Source: Planctomycetota bacterium (GTDB taxonomy: Bacteria > Planctomycetota > Planctomycetia > Gemmatales > Gemmataceae). From it: a stretch of 54,113 nt of DNA. Of the stretch, positions 35,053-44,355 are shown piece after piece. Location of the stretch: NCBI GenBank assembly GCA_021781415.1, contig JAJXWW010000151.1, positions 1 through 54,113 of the forward strand. Direction: 5' to 3'. Each line of letters begins with the position of its first letter. Positions within the stretch are counted from its first letter, which is position 1. The position numbers were made by a program, and so were the translations under genes. The notes below the pieces were generated by a model, which was not told where the DNA came from, did not search any database, and worked only from the letters and a program-made list of their open reading frames with translations.

Positions 35053-35350
35053 GACGAACTCCTTCACCAGGCGGGAGAAGTCACACGATGAGCCAAGGGC
35101 GGCTCATGCCTCCCGGTCGATTGGGCGGTCGATGGCGGCATATCGGTCGAACGTGAAACTTTAGGACACAAATGAAGGGGCGGTCAAATTCTTTCTATAT
35201 CCCAATCGGCGACCTTCGCTGTCGAGTTGTGCGGCTGAGGCAAACCAATTCGCCTCGATCCTCGTCTTCTCTGTGGCAGGGGATCCTCTTCCGTGCGGAG
35301 GGAGATGGTCTCGGCTTTTAGGGACAATCTATCCGCTCAGGGGTGCGAAC

Positions 35351-38300
35351 ATGCACGCGAAACGGGCTGCGATGGTGCTGGGTGTCACTTTGAGTTTGTT
35401 CTCGGCGGCTCTATGGCTCGTTGCCGCCGACCCCGCCTCCGCGGGACGACGAGAAAAACTGATGAAGGCACATCGAGCGGGCAATTTTAAGGATGCCTAC
35501 GACGGACTGCGCCAGCTGGCCCTCGATCCCAAGGACGATCCCGCCAAGGTCAGCTCGGATCTGACGACCGCCATCGTTTGCTTGCAACGGCTCGGACGTT
35601 CCGAGGAGATCGACGATTTTCTGGAAGGGGTCATCGACGCCCACAAGGACAATTGGCGTCTTCTGGATACGGCAGCGGAGAGTTACGCCAGCAATAACAC
35701 GGAGCATTACGGTTTCATCGTCGCCGGTAAGTTCTATCGAGGCAGTCATCGCGGTGGCGGGCGCTGGGTCGCTTCGACGGATCGCGATCGCACGCGCGCT
35801 TTGCAGTTGATGCAACAAGCCCTGCCTCTGACCGCCAGGGAACCCGATAAAGCCGCCCTCTCGCGTTTCGCCATGCACTTTGCTCGCTTGCTGAGGGACG
35901 GAGCGGGCTGGCACGAAGCGTGGCGTTTGCAATATCTCACCGACCTGAGCAAACTGCCGGATTATGAAGAGGGGTATCGTTGGCGCTATCGCGGCGAACA
36001 ACGCGGAGCGCCCGTCGACGAACGGGGCAATCCCATTTACTATCGCGTGCCGCAAAGCTACGAGAAGTCGGTCAACGACGGTGAACGCTGGCGATGGATG
36101 CTCGCTCAAGCCGTCGAGTTCGATTCGAGCCGCGCCAACGAAGTCGATATGATCTTGGCCAATTTCTGTCGTTCGCAGTTTGGCGTTCAGACCATGGCGC
36201 AGTACGGCATCGGTATCCGCGGCAGCGATGAGGGCGAGCAAAAGACGGGCACGTTCGCGCTGCAATCCCTCCGAGACGACGAAACCATTGCCAAACTGGC
36301 GACGGGCCTCAAGCGCTTCACCTTGCCCGACGAGTTCAATTGGATCAAAATCGGCGAGCGCATCGCCAAGCGCGGCAAGTCGAAGTTCGGCGAACAAGCG
36401 CGCGATTTACTTGCCGGCGAATACGAAGATCGCCGCCAGTACGTCAAGTCAGCTGAAGCATGGAAACTGGCCATTGCCGAATACGGCGTGGGGCACGATG
36501 CCTTTCGCCGCAAACGGCTCGATCAGATCGTCGGCAACTGGGGCCGTTTTGAACCCGGCGCGACGCAACCCGCCGGCAAGAAAGCCGTCGTCGATTTCCG
36601 CTATCGCAACGGCCACAAAGTCACCTTCGAGGCCCACGCCGTCAAGGTTTCCAAACTACTGGACGACGTGAAGGTCTATCTCAGGAACCATGCGAAGCAG
36701 CTCGATTGGAATCGAATCAATGTCGGCAACATCGGTCATCGTCTGGTCGAACAGAACGAGCTGCAATACCTCGGCGACAAAGTGGCTTCTTGGGATGTGG
36801 AGTTGAAGCCGTTTCCCGATCACATCGACGACCGCATCACGGTGTCCACGCCGATGGAGAAGGCCGGCGCGTATCTGGTCAAATCGAAAATGCGAGACGG
36901 CAACGTCAGCCGTGTCCTCGTATGGGTCAGCGATACCGTCGTATTGAAGAAGCAATTCCAGAACCAGGCGTTCTACTATGTCGCCGACGCCGTCAGCGGC
37001 GAGCCGATCTCCCAAGCCGATATGAATTTCTTCGGCTATCGGCAAACGTGGCTCGGCAATGCGAACAATTGGCGTATCGACACGACCGAATTCAACGGCA
37101 CGACCGACGCCGACGGTCAGATGGTTCTGTCGCAAGCGAAATTACCCCAAGACCATCAATGGCTCATCACCGCTCGGAAGAAAAAGGGAGATAATGAGGG
37201 GGAAGAACGCCTCGCCTATCTCGGCTTCTCCGGCGTCTGGTACGGCCAGCGCCACGACGCCGACTACAACGCCGTCAAAGTGTTCGCCATGACGGATCGC
37301 CCCGTCTATCGCCCGGATCAAAAAGTACAGTTCAAGGCCTGGATCGAACACGCCAAGTACGATCAGAACGACAAGTCCGCGTTCGCGCAACAAGCGTTCA
37401 TGGTCCGCATTCACAACCCCAAGGGCGAGAAAGTCTTCGAGAAGAATTTCACGACCGACGAGTACGGCGGTCTGTCCAGCGAGTTTCCGCTGTCCAAGGC
37501 CATGCCCTTGGGCGTCTATTCGTTGCAAGTCTTCGAACCGACGGGAAAAACCTACTACGGCGGCGGCAGCTTCCGCATCGAGGAATACAAGAAGCCGGAG
37601 TTTGAAGTCACCGTCGATGCCCCGAAAGAGCCGGTGCGCCTGGGCGAGAAGATCAAAGCCACGGTAACGGCTAAATACTATTTCGGCGCTCCGGTGGTGC
37701 GTGCCAAGGTGAAATACAAGGTGCTGCGGATCAGCCACGACGAACGCTGGTATCCGCGCGGCACATGGGACTGGTTCTACGGTCGGGGCTACTGGTGGTT
37801 TGCCGCCGACTATGCCTGGTATCCTGGCTGGCGCGAGTGGGGTTGCAAACGTCCTCTGCCCATTTGGTGGGGTCGAGGACACGAACAGCCGGAAGTCGTG
37901 TTGGAGAACGAAGTCGAGATCGGTCCCGATGGCGCGGTGGAAGTGCCCATCGACACGGCACTGGCGAAGACCCTACACGGCGACACGGATCACAAGTATT
38001 CGATAACCGCCGAGGTGACGGACGAATCGCGCCGCACCATCGTCGGAACCGGAGACGTGTTGGTATCGCGCAAACCGTTCCAAGTCTTCGCCTGGCTCGA
38101 TCGCGGCTACTATCGCGCCGGCGACACGATCCGCGCCAGCTTCCGCGCGCAAACGCTCGACGGCAAGCCGGTTCGGGGCAAGGGCGAATTGAACCTATTG
38201 AAGATCACCTATAACGACAAACACGAGCCGGTCGAGAAGTCGGTGCAGACGTGGAAGCTGGATACCGATGTCGAAGGCAAGGCCCAACAGCAAATCAAGG

Positions 38301-41300
38301 CGGCGGAGTCGGGCCAATATCGCATCTCGTACAAGCTAACCGATGCCAAGCAGCATATTATCGAGGGCGGCTACGTCTTCGTGGTGCGCGGCGAAGGCTT
38401 CGACGGCCGCGATTTCCGCTTCAACGACATCGAGCTAACGACCGACAAGCGCGAATACAAGCCCGGCGAGAAGGTACATCTGCTCGTCAACACCAATCGC
38501 GACAACGGCGTCGTGCTGCTGTTCGTGCGTCCGGCCAACGGCGTGTATCTGCCCCCGAAGATGCTTCGCCTTCAAGGCAAGAGCATGGCCCAAGAGATTG
38601 CCGTCGTCCAGAAAGACATGCCCAATTTCTTCGTCGAAGCTCTCACGGTTTCCAACGGCGGCGTGCATACCGAAGTGCGCGAGGTCGTGGTGCCACCGGA
38701 AAAGCGCGTGCTGAATGTGGATGTTCAACCCTCGCAAAAGGAGTATTTACCCGGCCAAAAAGCGACCGTGAAAGTCAAGCTCACCGACTTCTTCGGCAAA
38801 CCGTTCGTCGGCTCGACGGTATTGTCGATCTACGACAAGAGCGTCGAGTACATTTCCGGCGGCTCGAATGTGCCGGAGATACGCGAGTTCTTCTGGAAAT
38901 GGCGTCGCCATCACAATCCGTACACCGATTCGAGCCTGGCACGTTACTTGGGTGAGTTACTGAGGAGCGGCGAGATCGGCATGTCGAATCTCGGCGTCTT
39001 CGGCGCGACGGTGGTGGAGGAACGTCGATTGGGCAGAAACGGTCAAGGCCAAGCCAAAGGCGAGGCCGACGCTAAGCCCATGAATCAAGCGGCGTTTGCC
39101 GAAGGCGGTGGGTCACGCGGTGCCAAGGAGCAACTTCAATTGCGAGACGGGGCCTTTCGTGGCGACGATGAAGCCGGAGCAGGAAAGGACAAAGCAGAAA
39201 GAAAAAGGGTCGATTCGGGAGAATCGGCTCCGCCGGGAGCGACTCCGCTGGTGCGCAAGAACTTCGCCGATACCGCCCTGTGGCTGGGGTCGCTGACCAC
39301 GGACAAAGACGGTTTCGCCGAAGTGTCGCTCAACATGCCGGAGAATCTCACTGCATGGAAAATCAAAGTCTGGGCGATGGGTGCCGGCACGCGGGTCGGT
39401 CAAGGCGATGTGGAAGTCGTCACCAAAAAAAATCTCATCGTCCGGCTGCAAGCTCCCCGTTTCTTCGTGCAGAAGGACGAAGTCGTCTTGTCGGCGAACG
39501 TTCACAACTATTTGAAATCCGAGAAGTCCGTGAAAGTGTCGCTCGATCTGGAAGGCGGCACGTTGGCGGCGACCGGCGAGGTGGAACGAACGGTGAGCAT
39601 TCCCGCCGGCGGCGAAAAGCGCGTCGATTGGCGCGTCAAGGTACTCCACGAAGGCGATGCCGTCGTTCGCATGAAGGCTGTCAGCGACGAAGAGTCCGAC
39701 GCCATGCAAATGCTCTTCCCCTGCTATGTGCATGGCATGTCGAAAACCGAGTCGTTCTCCGGCGTCGTCCGCGTGGAAGAGAAGTCCGGCAGCGTCGCCT
39801 TCAACGTCCCCGCGGAACGGCGCATCAACGAGACTGTGTTGGAGGTGCGCTTTTCGCCGACCTTGGCTGGGGCGATGGTCGATGCCCTGCCGTATCTGGT
39901 CGATTATCCCTACGGCTGCACCGAGCAGACGCTCAACCGCTTCTTGCCGACCATCATCACCCAGCGCGTGTTGCAAAACATGAAGCTGGACTTAAAAGAG
40001 ATCCAAAAGAAACGAACGAATCTTAACGCTCAAGAGATCGGCGACGACAAGAAACGCGCCGAGGGCTGGAAGCGCAGCCACGATGCCGTTTTCGATGAGG
40101 ACGAGGTGCGCCGCATGACGGCGGCCGGTATCGAGGCGTTGGCCGGGATGCAGTGCGGCGACGGTGGCTGGGGCTGGTTCTCCGGCTTCGGCGAACATTC
40201 GTGGCCGCATACCACCGCCGTCGTCGTCCACGGCTTGCAAATCGCCAAGGACAACAATGTCGCTCTGCCGCAGGGGATGCTCGAACGCGGACTCGCTTGG
40301 TTGAAGAACTACCAAGGCGAGCAAACTCAGGCGCTTCGGAATGCCCCGGCGCGCATCAAACCCTGGAAGGACAAGGCCGACAATCTCGATGCCTTCGTCC
40401 AAATGATCCTGGTTGACGCCGGCGCGTCCAACAACGACATGCGCGAGTTCCTGTACCGCGACCGCGTGGACTTGGCCGTCTATGCCAAGGCCATGTTCGG
40501 CCTGGCTTTACACAAGGAACAGCAAGCCGAGAAATTGGCGATGATCCTCAAAAACATCGAGCAATTCGTCGTTCGAGACGAGGAAAACCAGACGGCTTAT
40601 CTAAAACTGCCCGCCGGCAATGCCTGGTGGTGCTGGTATGGAAACGACATCGAAGCCGATGCCTATTATCTCAAATTGCTGGCGCGCACCAGTCCCAAGG
40701 ATGCCAAGGCTTCCGGCTTGGTCAAGTACCTGCTCAACAATCGCAAGCATTCGACCTACTGGAACAGCACGCGCGATACGGCCATTTGCATCGAGGCGAT
40801 GGCCGAGTACCTCAAGGCCAGTGGCGAGGACAAGCCGGATATGACCGTCGAAGTCTGGCTCGATGGCAAGAAACACAAAGAAGTCAAGATCGACTCCAAG
40901 AACCTCTTCAGCTTTGACAACAAGCTGATCCTCAAGGGCGATGCCGTCGATACCGGCAAGCACAACTTGGAGATTCGACGTTCCGGGACAGGCCCAGTCT
41001 ACTTCAACGCCTATCTCACCAACTTCACGTTGGAAGATTTCATTACCAAGGCCGGTCTCGAAGTGAAGGTCAATCGCAAGTACTACAAACTGACGCGCGT
41101 CGATGCCACGAAGAAAGTCTCTGGCTCGCGCGGCCAAGCGCTCGACCAGAAGATCGAGAAGTTCCAGCGAACGGAGTTGCCGAACCTGTCGTCGCTCAAG
41201 AGCGGCGATCTGGTCGAGGTCGAGTTGGAGATCGACAGCAAAAACGACTATGAATATCTGATATTTGAAGATCCCAAGGCGTCCGGTTTCGAACCGCTCC

Positions 41301-41530
41301 TGGTCCGCAGCGGCTACAATGCCAACGACATGGGGGCGTACATGGAATTGCGCGACGAGAAGGTCTGCTTCTTCGTCCGCCGTCTCGCGCGCGGCAAGCA
41401 CAGTATCGCCTACCGTTTGCGCGCCGAAATCCCCGGTAAGTTCAGCGCGCTGCCCACGCGCGGCTACGCCATGTACGCACCGGAGCTAAAGGGCAACTCC
41501 GACGAGATAAAATTATCCATTGAGGATTGA
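35351..41530 (+). CDS. Alpha-2-macroglobulin family protein with thioester motif
   Basis: A 2059-residue exported protein. A signal peptide (VLGVTLSLFSAALWLVAADPASA) is followed by about 400 residues of helical, TPR-like sequence. MG-type beta domains then run to about 1500, including RPVYRPDQKVQFKAWIEH, PLGVYSLQVFEPTGKTYYGG and the bait-region-like Gln/Gly/Lys-rich stretch near 1225-1310. ADTALWLGSLTTDKDGFAEVSLNMPENLTAWKI (about 1312-1345) is the conserved A2M block. The thioester domain has YGCTEQTLNRFLP with Cys1523 and Gln1526, so the covalent trap seems intact. A complement-component-like helical toroid and a receptor-like beta domain follow. Bacterial A2M proteins trap proteases in the periplasm. 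A Trp/Tyr-rich loop near 795-840 is odd. The start ATG 35351 directly precedes the signal peptide. Confidence 0.9.
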   Translation: MHAKRAAMVLGVTLSLFSAALWLVAADPASAGRREKLMKAHRAGNFKDAYDGLRQLALDPKDDPAKVSSDLTTAIVCLQRLGRSEEIDDFLEGVIDAHKDNWRLLDTAAESYASNNTEHYGFIVAGKFYRGSHRGGGRWVASTDRDRTRALQLMQQALPLTAREPDKAALSRFAMHFARLLRDGAGWHEAWRLQYLTDLSKLPDYEEGYRWRYRGEQRGAPVDERGNPIYYRVPQSYEKSVNDGERWRWMLAQAVEFDSSRANEVDMILANFCRSQFGVQTMAQYGIGIRGSDEGEQKTGTFALQSLRDDETIAKLATGLKRFTLPDEFNWIKIGERIAKRGKSKFGEQARDLLAGEYEDRRQYVKSAEAWKLAIAEYGVGHDAFRRKRLDQIVGNWGRFEPGATQPAGKKAVVDFRYRNGHKVTFEAHAVKVSKLLDDVKVYLRNHAKQLDWNRINVGNIGHRLVEQNELQYLGDKVASWDVELKPFPDHIDDRITVSTPMEKAGAYLVKSKMRDGNVSRVLVWVSDTVVLKKQFQNQAFYYVADAVSGEPISQADMNFFGYRQTWLGNANNWRIDTTEFNGTTDADGQMVLSQAKLPQDHQWLITARKKKGDNEGEERLAYLGFSGVWYGQRHDADYNAVKVFAMTDRPVYRPDQKVQFKAWIEHAKYDQNDKSAFAQQAFMVRIHNPKGEKVFEKNFTTDEYGGLSSEFPLSKAMPLGVYSLQVFEPTGKTYYGGGSFRIEEYKKPEFEVTVDAPKEPVRLGEKIKATVTAKYYFGAPVVRAKVKYKVLRISHDERWYPRGTWDWFYGRGYWWFAADYAWYPGWREWGCKRPLPIWWGRGHEQPEVVLENEVEIGPDGAVEVPIDTALAKTLHGDTDHKYSITAEVTDESRRTIVGTGDVLVSRKPFQVFAWLDRGYYRAGDTIRASFRAQTLDGKPVRGKGELNLLKITYNDKHEPVEKSVQTWKLDTDVEGKAQQQIKAAESGQYRISYKLTDAKQHIIEGGYVFVVRGEGFDGRDFRFNDIELTTDKREYKPGEKVHLLVNTNRDNGVVLLFVRPANGVYLPPKMLRLQGKSMAQEIAVVQKDMPNFFVEALTVSNGGVHTEVREVVVPPEKRVLNVDVQPSQKEYLPGQKATVKVKLTDFFGKPFVGSTVLSIYDKSVEYISGGSNVPEIREFFWKWRRHHNPYTDSSLARYLGELLRSGEIGMSNLGVFGATVVEERRLGRNGQGQAKGEADAKPMNQAAFAEGGGSRGAKEQLQLRDGAFRGDDEAGAGKDKAERKRVDSGESAPPGATPLVRKNFADTALWLGSLTTDKDGFAEVSLNMPENLTAWKIKVWAMGAGTRVGQGDVEVVTKKNLIVRLQAPRFFVQKDEVVLSANVHNYLKSEKSVKVSLDLEGGTLAATGEVERTVSIPAGGEKRVDWRVKVLHEGDAVVRMKAVSDEESDAMQMLFPCYVHGMSKTESFSGVVRVEEKSGSVAFNVPAERRINETVLEVRFSPTLAGAMVDALPYLVDYPYGCTEQTLNRFLPTIITQRVLQNMKLDLKEIQKKRTNLNAQEIGDDKKRAEGWKRSHDAVFDEDEVRRMTAAGIEALAGMQCGDGGWGWFSGFGEHSWPHTTAVVVHGLQIAKDNNVALPQGMLERGLAWLKNYQGEQTQALRNAPARIKPWKDKADNLDAFVQMILVDAGASNNDMREFLYRDRVDLAVYAKAMFGLALHKEQQAEKLAMILKNIEQFVVRDEENQTAYLKLPAGNAWWCWYGNDIEADAYYLKLLARTSPKDAKASGLVKYLLNNRKHSTYWNSTRDTAICIEAMAEYLKASGEDKPDMTVEVWLDGKKHKEVKIDSKNLFSFDNKLILKGDAVDTGKHNLEIRRSGTGPVYFNAYLTNFTLEDFITKAGLEVKVNRKYYKLTRVDATKKVSGSRGQALDQKIEKFQRTELPNLSSLKSGDLVEVELEIDSKNDYEYLIFEDPKASGFEPLLVRSGYNANDMGAYMELRDEKVCFFVRRLARGKHSIAYRLRAEIPGKFSALPTRGYAMYAPELKGNSDEIKLSIED

Positions 41531-41556
41531 TAGAGACATTCTATCTCACACACAAG

Positions 41557-41596
41557 GGCGTGCCGGCGCGGTAACTCTCGCCGGCACGCCATTTTT
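41557..41596 (+). terminator. Rho-independent terminator of the macroglobulin gene
   Basis: Perfect 12-base arms (GGCGTGCCGGCG at 41557-41568; complement at 41579-41590) with a 10-base loop, followed by ATTTTT. It begins 27 bases after the stop codon. Confidence 0.88.
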
Positions 41597-41690
41597 CATT
41601 TCGAGGGCGCAAGTCGGCTCTCGATCTAGCGATGTTCGGCGTGGCCGGTGTATAATGAAGTGAAGTGGATTCCGCGTGGGAGACGCCGCT

Positions 41691-42110
41691 ATGAATCGCA
41701 TGGAATTGCGCCAACTCGCCGAGGATCGGCTGAACGATGCCGCCCTTCTTCTCGCTGGACAACGCTGGTCGGCGGCGTACTATCTGTCAGGCTACGCCGT
41801 CGAGTGTGGCTTGAAAGCGTGCATCCTGGCTTACGTCGAGAAATCCGGCGCGATCTTTGAAGACAAGAAATTCGGCGAGAAATGCTGGACGCATAACTTG
41901 ACGGTTTTGAGAGAATTGGCGGATTTGGATAACGTATTTGATCGTACGATCCTTGGAGATCCCCAGTTGTTGAGCAACTGGAATACTGCGGAAGATTGGG
42001 AAGAGACGACTCGGTATCAGCAGAAAAGTCAGAGCGAAGCCGAAAAACTTTACGAAGCCATTGCGGACGCCAAGAGTGGAGTTTTGACATGGATACGAAT
42101 GCACTGGTGA
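41691..42110 (+). CDS. HEPN-domain protein
   Basis: A 139-residue all-helical HEPN protein of the kind usually paired with minimal nucleotidyltransferases. The pattern AEDRLNDAALLLAGQRWSAAYYLSGYAVECGLKACI (read as AYYLSGYAVECGLKA, residues 29-43, the core helix), CWTHNLTVLRELA with His68, and ETTRYQQKSQSEAEKLYEAI near the end matches this class. The RX4-6H ribonuclease motif of toxic HEPN proteins is not present (Arg108 is followed by no His at the right distance), so RNase activity is doubtful. I use ATG 41691, with GGGAG upstream; a GTG at 41676 would add five residues. It overlaps the next gene by 22 bases. Confidence 0.8.
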   Translation: MNRMELRQLAEDRLNDAALLLAGQRWSAAYYLSGYAVECGLKACILAYVEKSGAIFEDKKFGEKCWTHNLTVLRELADLDNVFDRTILGDPQLLSNWNTAEDWEETTRYQQKSQSEAEKLYEAIADAKSGVLTWIRMHW

Positions 42111-42526
42111 AAGAACAACTCGAAGACGGCGAAAAGCTGCTCAGGCTTCTTCCGCAACATGGTTTCGACCCAGCGGCCGCTTGCTGGCTTTTGACATCTT
42201 ACGATGGCAGATGGCGATTCTACATGGTATCGCCATTGGTGGAGACGGAAGGGATCAATGTGGCTTACCTTCGGCTCGCTGAAGCCATGAGGCCGATCCT
42301 CGACGAATTATCGACGTTCGATCTCACGTCGGTACGGCTCGTCGGCACGACGCAGCCGCTCGGAAGAGATTTACTCGCGGCGCTCCAACGAGTGCCGATC
42401 CGTCGGACACGCCCCTTCCGCTGGAAAGGCATATGGCTCGGCGAACGCGCTCTCGACAACGCATATTTTTATCCGTTGCCCGCTTGGCATCTTTCCAACT
42501 CAAACCCGCCGACCGTTGGTTCTTGA
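42089..42526 (+). CDS. HEPN-partner protein, unrecognised family
   Basis: A 145-residue soluble protein. It starts MDTNALVKEQLEDGEKLLRLL, has AACWLLTSYDGRWRFYMVSP (a probable beta hairpin after a helix), a helix around YLRLAEAMRPILDEL, a strand SVRLVGTTQPLGRDLL and ends with basic sequence and the block ERALDNAYFYP. It has no GS(X)10DXD nucleotidyltransferase signature, so it is not the usual HEPN partner. I recall similar short proteins beside HEPN genes in other planctomycetes and cyanobacteria but know of no assigned function. ATG 42089 lies inside the HEPN gene, 22 bases before its stop, with GGAG at 42078-42081. Its stop TGA touches the conserved flank of the palindromic repeat. Confidence 0.75.
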   Translation: MDTNALVKEQLEDGEKLLRLLPQHGFDPAAACWLLTSYDGRWRFYMVSPLVETEGINVAYLRLAEAMRPILDELSTFDLTSVRLVGTTQPLGRDLLAALQRVPIRRTRPFRWKGIWLGERALDNAYFYPLPAWHLSNSNPPTVGS

Positions 42527-42855
42527 CAGTACAGTGTTACTCCCCTCTCCCCCGTACTTGGTGAGACAGCTGAAAAAGTCATTGGCAGGGTGTGCGGGGG
42601 AGAGGCCGCTTCACGGTTTCTATGGACATCTGTTCCCTAAAAACACCCCCGTGGGGCTTTACCAACCTCCTCGAACGCTATACCTTCGATTGTTTACCCC
42701 TCGCCTCGCCCCTCGGGCGAACAATTGGCGTTCGAAGGGATTGAGGGATACAAAGTCCGCAGAGAGTAACATCGGTCGCAAGCCTCCGGATGGGAGGTTA
42801 TACTACGACAATCCCACTCATCCGACTTTTTCAGCAGTCTCACAGGGGAGAGGGG
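42526..42855. repeat. Palindromic repeat, copy 3, split by an insertion
   Basis: The flank ACAGTACAGTGTTAC (42526-42540) and arm CCCCTCTCCCC (42542-42552) match copy 2 near 20.3 kb in reverse orientation. The complementary arm GGGGAGAGGGG is found at 42845-42855, about 290 bases away, with a small inverted-repeat element in between. Removing the element restores one compact palindrome. Confidence 0.8.
42561..42843. mobile_element. MITE-like non-coding element, 283 bases
   Basis: Terminal inverted repeats of 20 bases with one mismatch lie at 42561-42580 and 42824-42843, both containing GCTGAAAAAGTC or its complement next to GAGAC. The interior has no coding frame with a domain and no transposase, so the element would need a transposase in trans. 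No target duplication is obvious. TIRs ending in GACTTTTTCAGC are reminiscent of several insertion-sequence families, but I cannot assign one. It sits between the HEPN pair and the NtrC-type gene. Confidence 0.7.
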
Positions 42856-42942
42856 GATAGTCACAGAGGCTCGTCCTTGATGAGCGGGCGGTTTCTCCTT
42901 ACCATTTCCATAGATCTTCCACCGTGCCTGCCAGAGGTTGCC

Positions 42943-44340
42943 ATGGATCGACGCATTTTGCTCGCGGATGACTCCAAGGCCACTTCCGAGCAGTTACAAA
43001 CACTGTTGCAGGCGGGCGGGCAGTTCAAGGTCGATACCGTCGCCGACGGCGAGGCCGCCTACCAAGCGTTGCAAGAGCATCCGTACAGTATCCTCCTCAC
43101 CGATTTGAAGATGCCTCGCCTCGACGGCATGATGTTGATCGAGCGCGTTCAAGAGCGCAAACTGCCCGTGACCATCGTCGTGATGACGGGTTACGGCAGC
43201 ATCGACCAAGCGGTGCAAGCCATGCGCGCCGGCGCATACGACTATCTAACCAAGCCGGTCGATCCGGAACACCTGCGCCTGGTGATCGAGCGCATCTTGC
43301 GCGAGCGGACGCTGCAAGACGAGGTGCTGCAACTGCGCCAGCGATTGCAAGAACAATACTCGTTTCGCGGCGTTCTCAGCGTCAATCCAAGGATGCACGC
43401 GGTCTTCGAGTTGATCCGCAGCGTGGCGCAGACGACGACGACGGTGCTGATCGAGGGCGAGACGGGGACCGGCAAGGAGCAGGTGGCGCGGGCCATTCAC
43501 GATGCCTCTTCGACGCTGCGCTCCGGCCCTTTTGTGGCCATCAACTGTGCCGCGCTGCCGGAAACGCTGCTCGAAAGCGAGCTTTTCGGACACGAAAAGG
43601 GTTCCTTTACGGGAGCGATCGGGCAGCGCGTGGGCCGGTTCGAGCAGGCCAACGGCGGCACGCTGTTTCTCGATGAAGTCGGCGACATTCCGACGACCAT
43701 GCAAGCCAAGCTCTTGCGCGTGCTGCAAGAGCGACGATTTGAGCGCGTCGGCGGCACCGCGTCGCTCGAAGTGGATGTGCGCGTGATCGCCGCCACCAAT
43801 CGCGGTCTGCCGGCCATGGTCGAGAAGGGCAAATTCCGCGAGGATCTGTACTATCGGCTGAACGTGATTAAGATCGACCTTCCGCCGTTGCGCGAGCGCC
43901 CGGAAGACATCCCGCTGTTGGCCACCCACTTCGCCGGCAAGCACGCCCGGCTCGGCGAACGTCCGCCCACGTTTACGCCTCAAGCGATGGAAAAACTCCT
44001 CAATCATGCCTGGCCGGGCAATATCCGCGAATTGGAAAATGCCATCGAGCGCGCCTGCGTGACTCTGCGCGAGGCGTGCATTCAGATCGAGGATTTGCCG
44101 CTCGAAGTGTTGCGCGTTCGTTCGGGCGACGCCGCGGCGCGCGTCGATCTGAGCAAGCAGTTGCCTCAACTCCTGCGCGAGGTCGTTCTGGATCTGAAGC
44201 GTCGCTATCTGATAGAGGCCATGAAAAAAAGTCGAGGCAATGTCGGTCGGTGCGCCAAAATCTGTGGGCTGTCGCGCCGCAGCATCTCGGCCAAACTAAC
44301 GGAATACAATATCCGCAAAGAGTCGTTCAAAGAGGACTGA
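42943..44340 (+). CDS. NtrC-family sigma-54-dependent response regulator
   Basis: A 465-residue transcriptional activator. The receiver domain is at 1-120, with acidic pocket ADD near residues 8-10, the phospho-acceptor Asp54 in LLTDLKMP, and Lys104 in YLTKP. The AAA+ domain at about 140-380 has Walker A GETGTGKE (172-179), ESELFGHEKG followed by GSFTGA (the sigma-54 contact loop, usually GAFTGA, 220-225), Walker B LFLDEVGDIP and the R-finger region FREDLYYRLNV. The Fis-type helix-turn-helix at the end (NVGRCAKICGLSRRSISAKL) binds upstream activating sites. ATG 42943 has AGAGG upstream. It is followed after 15 bases by a kinase-like gene, with which it forms a probable two-component pair. Confidence 0.93.
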   Translation: MDRRILLADDSKATSEQLQTLLQAGGQFKVDTVADGEAAYQALQEHPYSILLTDLKMPRLDGMMLIERVQERKLPVTIVVMTGYGSIDQAVQAMRAGAYDYLTKPVDPEHLRLVIERILRERTLQDEVLQLRQRLQEQYSFRGVLSVNPRMHAVFELIRSVAQTTTTVLIEGETGTGKEQVARAIHDASSTLRSGPFVAINCAALPETLLESELFGHEKGSFTGAIGQRVGRFEQANGGTLFLDEVGDIPTTMQAKLLRVLQERRFERVGGTASLEVDVRVIAATNRGLPAMVEKGKFREDLYYRLNVIKIDLPPLRERPEDIPLLATHFAGKHARLGERPPTFTPQAMEKLLNHAWPGNIRELENAIERACVTLREACIQIEDLPLEVLRVRSGDAAARVDLSKQLPQLLREVVLDLKRRYLIEAMKKSRGNVGRCAKICGLSRRSISAKLTEYNIRKESFKED

Positions 44341-44355
44341 GGAGCTTTGGACACC

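Noticed and set aside
41691..42526. Classic HEPN/MNT toxin-antitoxin pair
   Set aside because: The partner has no nucleotidyltransferase signature and the HEPN protein has no RX4-6H, so I do not use that label.
42516..42860. 114-codon frame across the MITE-like element
   Set aside because: It runs through both terminal inverted repeats and the palindrome arm; no start signal and no domain.
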